From Gemmatimonadota bacterium (GTDB lineage: Bacteria; Gemmatimonadota; Gemmatimonadetes; Longimicrobiales; Gaopeijiaceae): a DNA stretch of 10,336 nt. Below are positions 5,887 to 10,336 of this stretch, one piece after another. The notes under the pieces are model-generated. The model searched no databases and was not told the DNA's origin. It worked only from the letters and a program-made list of their open reading frames with translations. The first letter of the stretch is position 1. Each line of letters opens with the position of its first letter. Position numbers and translations under genes: made by a program. Location: assembly GCA_003567615.1 (NCBI GenBank), contig PWZC01000322.1:1-10336 (forward strand). Direction: 5' to 3'.

Positions 5887-7725
5887 TCAGCCCTCCCTTC
5901 GCTTGAGCCACGCCTGCATCCCGTCCCAGTCCCGGGTGTTCAGGACGTGGTCGGCCTCGAGCCAGCCCCGCTGGGCTTGGTGGATGCCCTCGTCCACATA
6001 GGCGAGTTGGGCCGTGCGGTGGGCGTCGGTGGAGATGACTACCGGCACCCCCAGCTCCCGGGCCCGGAACAGATGCCGGTCGTGGAGGTCCAGGCGCCGC
6101 GGATTCGTGTTCAGCTCCACGGCCACGTCGTGCTCCAGCGCCGCCTGCAGCACCGCCTCCATGTCCAGCGGATAGGGTTCGCGCCGGTTGATGAGGCGTC
6201 CGGTGGGGTGGACCAGGATGTCCACCAGGGGGTGGCGGAGGGCGGTGAGGATCCGCTTCGTCATGGTGGCCTGGTCCAGCTCGAAGTGGGAGTGGACGGC
6301 CACCAGGACGATATCCAGCTCTTCCAGGACCTCGTCGGGGAGGTCCAGGGAGCCGTCTTTCAGGATGTCCACCTCGCACCCCCGGAGGATGTGGATGCCC
6401 TCCACCTGTTCCCGCGCCTCGTCGATCTCGCCCCACTGCTCCCGCAGGCGCTCCGGGGTGAGCCCCCGGGCCACGGTGACGGCCTGGGAGTGATCGGTGA
6501 TGGCCATGTAGGCATACCCCCGGTCCCGGCAGGCCTGGGCCATCTCCCGAACCGAGTCCCGGCCGTCGCTCCAGGTGGTGTGCATGTGGAGATCGCCCCG
6601 GAGTTGCCCGGCCTCCACCAGCGAAGGAAGCCGCCCCTCCTCGGCGGCCTGGATCTCGCCCCGGTTCTCCCGGAGGACGGGGGGAATCCAGGGCAGGTCC
6701 AGCGCGCCGAACACCTCCTCTTCGGTGGCGCCGGCGATGCGGTGGCCGGCGCGAGGGTCGGAATCGCCGTCGCGCCCACGGGCGCCATCGCCCTCGGATC
6801 GGCCGTCAGTGCCATTGCCCCCGGATCGGTCACCGTCCCCGTCGCCTCCCTTCCCCTCCTCTTCGAACACGCCGTACTCGGAGACCCGGAGACCGCGCTT
6901 CTGGCCCCGCTTCCGGATCTCCACGTTGTGCTCCTTCGATCCTGTGAAGTAGTGGAGGGCGGCGCCATAGCTATCGGAGCCCAGGATGCGGAGGTCCACC
7001 GGAAGACCGGAGGTCAGCACCACGCTTCCCCGGGTGTCGCCGGACATCTCCACCCGGTCCACGCCGGGGAAGGTGGTGAACGCCTCCATGACCCCGGCCC
7101 GGGCGCCGTCGTCGTCCACCAGCGCCAACAGGTCGATGTCACCCACCGTCTCCCTCCCCCGACGGTAGCTCCCGGCCACCTCGAGTCGGTGGATGGCCTC
7201 CACTCCTTCCAGATGTGCCAGGAGGGGGCGGAGGTACTGGACGGCCTCGGCCCGGAGGAAGCGCCCCTGGTGCTTCCGGAAGTCCTCGATGGCCCGGAGG
7301 ATCTTCTCCACGCTCTTCTTGCCGAAGCCGGGGAGCGCCGCCACCCGCCCCTCCCTGGCCGCCGACTCCAGCTCGTCGGGGGTGGTGACGTCCAGCTCCT
7401 TCCAGAGCTTCCGGGCCTTCTTGGGTCCGACGCCGTCCAGGCGGGTGAGGGTGGCGAGTTCGCGGGGGACCTCGGCGGTGACCTCATCCAGGATGGAGAG
7501 CCGGCCCGTGTCCAGGAGTTCGCCGATGTAGCCCCCGATGTCCTTTCCAATGCCGGGGAGGTCGGTGAGGGCCTCCTCCGCCGCCACCTCCGCCAGGGGG
7601 CGCGTCAACCCGGAGATGGTGCGGATGGCGTTCCGGTAGGCGCGGATACGGAAGGGGTTGGCGCCCTGGATCTCCAGGAGGTCCGCCAGCTCTTCCAGCC
7701 GTCGTGCGATCTCGATGTTCTCCAT
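5887..7725 (-). CDS. polX: DNA polymerase/3'-5' exonuclease PolX
   Basis: A 612-residue family X DNA polymerase with a C-terminal PHP domain, expected to act in gap-filling base-excision repair. The N-terminal 8-kDa-like region carries three helix-hairpin-helix motifs: LPGIGKDIGGYI, LDGVGPKKARKLW and LPGFGKKSVEKIL. The polymerase core has GSYRRGRETVGDIDLL with metal-binding Asp196 and Asp198, and Asp244 in PVDLRIL. The PHP domain has GDLHMHTTWSDG (His380, His382), ITDHS, RGCEVDIL, VAVHSH, LVHPTGR, ELNTNPRRLD and ISTDAH (Asp567, His569), so its metal-binding set looks complete. A roughly 36-residue Gly/Asp/Arg-rich segment (about 291-326) interrupts the end of the polymerase region; it explains a length above the usual ~570-580. 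Start: ATG at 7725, with only a weak AAGG upstream. It is followed closely by the antiporter and divergent from the metalloprotease. Confidence 0.96.
   Translation of the reverse strand: MENIEIARRLEELADLLEIQGANPFRIRAYRNAIRTISGLTRPLAEVAAEEALTDLPGIGKDIGGYIGELLDTGRLSILDEVTAEVPRELATLTRLDGVGPKKARKLWKELDVTTPDELESAAREGRVAALPGFGKKSVEKILRAIEDFRKHQGRFLRAEAVQYLRPLLAHLEGVEAIHRLEVAGSYRRGRETVGDIDLLALVDDDGARAGVMEAFTTFPGVDRVEMSGDTRGSVVLTSGLPVDLRILGSDSYGAALHYFTGSKEHNVEIRKRGQKRGLRVSEYGVFEEEGKGGDGDGDRSGGNGTDGRSEGDGARGRDGDSDPRAGHRIAGATEEEVFGALDLPWIPPVLRENRGEIQAAEEGRLPSLVEAGQLRGDLHMHTTWSDGRDSVREMAQACRDRGYAYMAITDHSQAVTVARGLTPERLREQWGEIDEAREQVEGIHILRGCEVDILKDGSLDLPDEVLEELDIVLVAVHSHFELDQATMTKRILTALRHPLVDILVHPTGRLINRREPYPLDMEAVLQAALEHDVAVELNTNPRRLDLHDRHLFRARELGVPVVISTDAHRTAQLAYVDEGIHQAQRGWLEADHVLNTRDWDGMQAWLKRREG
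6784..6837 (-). repeat. Two 27-bp tandem repeats inside polX
   Basis: Bases 6784-6810 and 6811-6837 match at 19 of 27 positions and are aligned to codons. They encode DGDRSGGNG (residues 297-305) and TDGRSEGDG (306-314). They form the core of the low-complexity insertion in PolX. Confidence 0.8.
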
Positions 7726-7874
7726 GAATTCAGCCTTTGATCTTGCATGAGGGGCGAGCGGAGCCCAAGCTGACCCCCTGGCCCTCCGATTTCCTCCGGC
7801 CCGTCGGGCCCCGCGGCGCCTCGCGATGGTACGGTACCGCCTGCCCTTCCCCGTTCCCCGCCTTCCCCGGTCCC
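7726..7874. promoter_or_regulatory. Divergent intergenic region, polX / metalloprotease
   Basis: This 149-bp region must hold the promoters of both genes, but I cannot pick a convincing -35/-10 pair on either strand. A TTGATC at 7737-7742 (plus strand) has no -10 partner. It contains a perfect odd-centred palindrome, GGTAC-G-GTACC (7828-7838), and a GGCCC/GGGCC stem (7798-7810). Either could be a regulator site or chance in GC-rich DNA. Confidence 0.4.
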
Positions 7875-10334
7875 ATGTTCGCTGCCCTTCGGCTCACCGC
7901 CGCCCTCACCGTCGCCGCTGCCTTCCTCCTCCCCACCGGCCTCCCTGCCCAGGAGCGGAGCTACGCCGAGGTGGTGCCGGCCTCGGCAGAGAGCCGGGAA
8001 GGCCTCTTCGACGTGCACCGGGTGGACGACCGCCTCCTCTTCGAGATTCCCGACTCCATCCTGGGGCGGGACATGATCGTCATGAGCCGGTACGCCGCGG
8101 CCCAGGACGGCCTGGCTTTGGGCGGAGCCAACATGGCTCCCAACATGGTGGTCCGGTGGGAAGAGCGGAATGGCCGCGTGTTCCTGCGAGCCCATTCCCA
8201 CGCTAACACCGCCGACCCTGAAGACAACGTCCACATCGCCGTGGAAAACTCCAACTTCGCCCCGGTCCTGGCCGCATTCCCAGTGCAGGCGCGGGGGGCG
8301 GGCGGGGCCACGCGGGTGGTGGATGTCACCGACCTCTATCTCGGTGATCACCCCGCCTTCTCCCTTCCCCGGAACCAGCGGAGCCGCCTGGCGGTGAGGG
8401 GACCGGACCGGGAGCGGAGCTGGCTCGAGTGGGCCCGGAGCTTCCCCATCAATGTTGAGGTGCGGGTGGTGCGGAGCTACGCCGCCGACGCTCCCCCCTC
8501 CGACACCCGGGGGGGCACCGTCTCCTTCGAGGTGAACCACTCCATGATCCTCCTCCCCGAGGAGCCCATGATGCCCCGCCTCTACGATGAGCGGGTGGGC
8601 TACATCTCGGTGGCGCAGACCAACTACTCCCGGGACTTCCAGGGGGTTCGGGAGAGTCGCTACCTCCGCCGCTACCGGCTGGAGCCCTCGGACCCGGAGG
8701 CCTTCGCCCGGGGCGAGTTGGTGGAGCCGGTGAAGCCCTGGATCTGGTACATCGATCCCGCCACCCCCGCAGAGTGGATCCCCTTCTTCGAGGAAGGCAT
8801 CCTGGAGTGGAACGAGGGCTTTGAGGAGGCCGGCTTCAAGAACGCGGTGCAGGTCCGGGTCGCCCCCACCGAGGAGGAGGACCCGGACTTCAGCCTCCTG
8901 GATGCCCGCCACTCGGTGATCCGGTACGGGGCCACCCCCATCCGCTCGGCCAACGCCGGCGGTGACGTGGTGGATCCGCGCTCCGGTGAAGTGATCCGGG
9001 CCCACATGAACATGTACCACGGAATCATGGAGCGGATGCGCTGGCAGCTCATCAGCCAGGTGGGCGCGGCAAACCCCCAGTTCCAGACGAGCCACCTCTC
9101 GGAAGAGGAGATGGGAGAGGCCCTCCGCTACGTAGTCTCCCACGAGAAGGGCCACGCTGTCGGCTTCCCCCACAACCAGCGTGCCAACTTCGTCTTCCCG
9201 GTGGATTCGCTCCGGAGCGCCGAGTTCACGGCCCGCATGGGGCACTCGGGCTCATCGGTGGGCCGGACCCGCTTCAACTACGTGGCCCAGCCTGGCGACG
9301 GGGTGGACCCGCGCCGGCGGATCGGGGCCTGGGACCGCTTCGCCATCATGTGGGGCTACCGGCCCATTCTGGAGGCCACCACCCCCGAGGAAGAGGCGGC
9401 GGAGCTGGACCGCTGGATCGTGGAGCGGGCCGACGACCCCTGGTTCCGCTTCGGCTCACCCCTCTTCGGCATGGATGTGGAGTGGGATCCGTACCGCATG
9501 ACGGAAGGGATCTCCGATGACCCGGTGCACGCGGCCCGCTATGGGATGTTGAACCTGGAAGCGGCCACGGCGGCGCTCCTGGACTGGTTGGTGGAGGACG
9601 GCGACGACTACTACGAGATCGAAACCCACTACCTCCAGTCCCTTACCCAGTGGAACCGCTACGCCGAGCACGCCTCGGCGGTGGTGGGCGGAACCGAGAC
9701 CCATCACAAGCGGGTGGGCGAGGAAGGGCGGGTCTATACCGAAATCCCCGCCGAGACCCAGCGGGAGGCCTTCCGCTTTTTGGACGAGTACGTCTTCCAG
9801 ACGCCGGAGTGGGCGCTGGACCTGGAGCTCCTCCGGCAGATCGAGCACGCCGGGGCGGTGGAACGGATCCGGGCCTACCAGGTGCTGGGGGTCGAGCGGA
9901 TGCTGAACCACGCCCGCCTCGCCCGCATGATCGAGCAGGAGACCTTCCTGGGCTCGGCCACCTACACTCCGGCGGAGATGCTGGACGACCTGCGCCGAGC
10001 CGTCTGGCGGGAGGTGGAGGGCGGCGGGCCCATCGACACCTTCCGGCGCAACCTGCAGCGGGGATATCTGGACCAGGCCCACCACCTCCTCCACGAGGCG
10101 GTGTCCGATTCGTGGTCGCCCCCGGCCAGCGGGAATCTCCGGGTGTCCAGCAACGACGACCCACCCCTGAGCGCGGCCCTCCACGTGGGCCAGTCCGACA
10201 TCCGCCCCCTGATCCGGGAGCAGCTCCAGCTTCTCCGCGACGAACTCACGGCGGCGCTGGCCCGGGGTGTGGGCGACCGTATGACCCGCATTCATCTGGA
10301 AGACGCCGTCGAGCGCATCGAGCGGGCGCTGTGA
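7875..10334 (+). CDS. Secreted zinc-dependent metalloprotease (DUF5117 / Met-zincin type)
   Basis: An 819-residue protein, complete in the window. A signal peptide is evident: a hydrophobic run from about residue 5 to 20, then GLPAQERS. After it come a DUF5118-like start (SREGLFDVHRVDDRLLFEIP), a DUF5117-like beta-rich region (about 80-270) and a Met-zincin catalytic domain. The zinc site is HEKGHAVGFPH: His423, Glu424, His427, His433, matching HExxHxxGxxH. Downstream PVDLRS-like text is kept as PVDSLRS, then FNYVAQPGDG. The Met-turn, normally SIMDY in relatives I recall, reads SSVGR (460-464) here. The C-terminal ~140 residues look helical. Expected role: extracytoplasmic peptide hydrolysis. 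Start: ATG at 7875 because it begins the signal peptide; the frame is open back to a TTG at 7737, but that adds a proline-rich stretch before it. No Shine-Dalgarno is visible, so initiation may be leaderless or weak. Confidence 0.92.
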   Translation: MFAALRLTAALTVAAAFLLPTGLPAQERSYAEVVPASAESREGLFDVHRVDDRLLFEIPDSILGRDMIVMSRYAAAQDGLALGGANMAPNMVVRWEERNGRVFLRAHSHANTADPEDNVHIAVENSNFAPVLAAFPVQARGAGGATRVVDVTDLYLGDHPAFSLPRNQRSRLAVRGPDRERSWLEWARSFPINVEVRVVRSYAADAPPSDTRGGTVSFEVNHSMILLPEEPMMPRLYDERVGYISVAQTNYSRDFQGVRESRYLRRYRLEPSDPEAFARGELVEPVKPWIWYIDPATPAEWIPFFEEGILEWNEGFEEAGFKNAVQVRVAPTEEEDPDFSLLDARHSVIRYGATPIRSANAGGDVVDPRSGEVIRAHMNMYHGIMERMRWQLISQVGAANPQFQTSHLSEEEMGEALRYVVSHEKGHAVGFPHNQRANFVFPVDSLRSAEFTARMGHSGSSVGRTRFNYVAQPGDGVDPRRRIGAWDRFAIMWGYRPILEATTPEEEAAELDRWIVERADDPWFRFGSPLFGMDVEWDPYRMTEGISDDPVHAARYGMLNLEAATAALLDWLVEDGDDYYEIETHYLQSLTQWNRYAEHASAVVGGTETHHKRVGEEGRVYTEIPAETQREAFRFLDEYVFQTPEWALDLELLRQIEHAGAVERIRAYQVLGVERMLNHARLARMIEQETFLGSATYTPAEMLDDLRRAVWREVEGGGPIDTFRRNLQRGYLDQAHHLLHEAVSDSWSPPASGNLRVSSNDDPPLSAALHVGQSDIRPLIREQLQLLRDELTAALARGVGDRMTRIHLEDAVERIERAL

Positions 10335-10336
10335 AC

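Noticed and set aside
5872..7740. 622-codon plus-strand open frame antisense to polX
   Set aside because: The PolX frame has complete HhH, polymerase and PHP motifs. The antisense frame is a GC-driven shadow.

Overview
This is a GC-rich stretch of bacterial chromosome. The secreted proteins have signal peptides ending in LPAQ or LSAQ, and one is a DUF5117/Met-zincin type metalloprotease. Together with the high GC this suggests a Gemmatimonadota-like bacterium; this is an inference from style, not a phylogenetic result. I see no integrase, transposase, phage gene, CRISPR array or plasmid function, and the window reads as ordinary chromosome.

Layout. Bases 1-656 hold a small tRNA transcription unit on the minus strand: a near-consensus promoter (628-656), a hairpin leader, tRNA-Glu(CTC), a 125-nt spacer with a perfect 13-bp stem, tRNA-Val(CAC), a structured trailer of about 120 nt, and a strong intrinsic terminator (176-207). 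Bases 900-3307 carry two minus-strand genes. The upstream one (1928-3307) is a class III PLP aminotransferase. The downstream one (900-1691) is a secreted lipase-like alpha/beta-hydrolase. They are separated by a 236-bp spacer with a 19-bp tandem repeat and a purine-rich tract. Divergent from the aminotransferase is a plus-strand PLP enzyme of the cystathionine gamma-synthase/methionine gamma-lyase family (3473-4828), with a hexapeptide-repeat N-terminal tail. Convergent with it is a tightly coupled minus-strand pair: PolX DNA polymerase/PHP phosphoesterase (5887-7725), then a CaCA-type sodium/calcium antiporter (4884-5879). Divergent from polX, a secreted zinc metalloprotease (7875-10334) fills the right end and stops two bases before the window does.

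How the genes relate. The two PLP enzymes share a 165-bp divergent intergenic region and may both act in amino-acid metabolism, but their substrates are not fixed by sequence. PolX acts in DNA repair and the antiporter in ion homeostasis; their pairing looks like translational coupling, not a shared pathway. The hydrolase and the metalloprotease are both predicted to be exported.

I did not find an undescribed multi-gene system. The points most worth checking are small: a metalloprotease whose zinc site is intact but whose Met-turn appears substituted, repeat-built low-complexity segments in three otherwise conserved enzymes, a 19-bp tandem repeat array, and several strong RNA stem-loops flanking the tRNAs.
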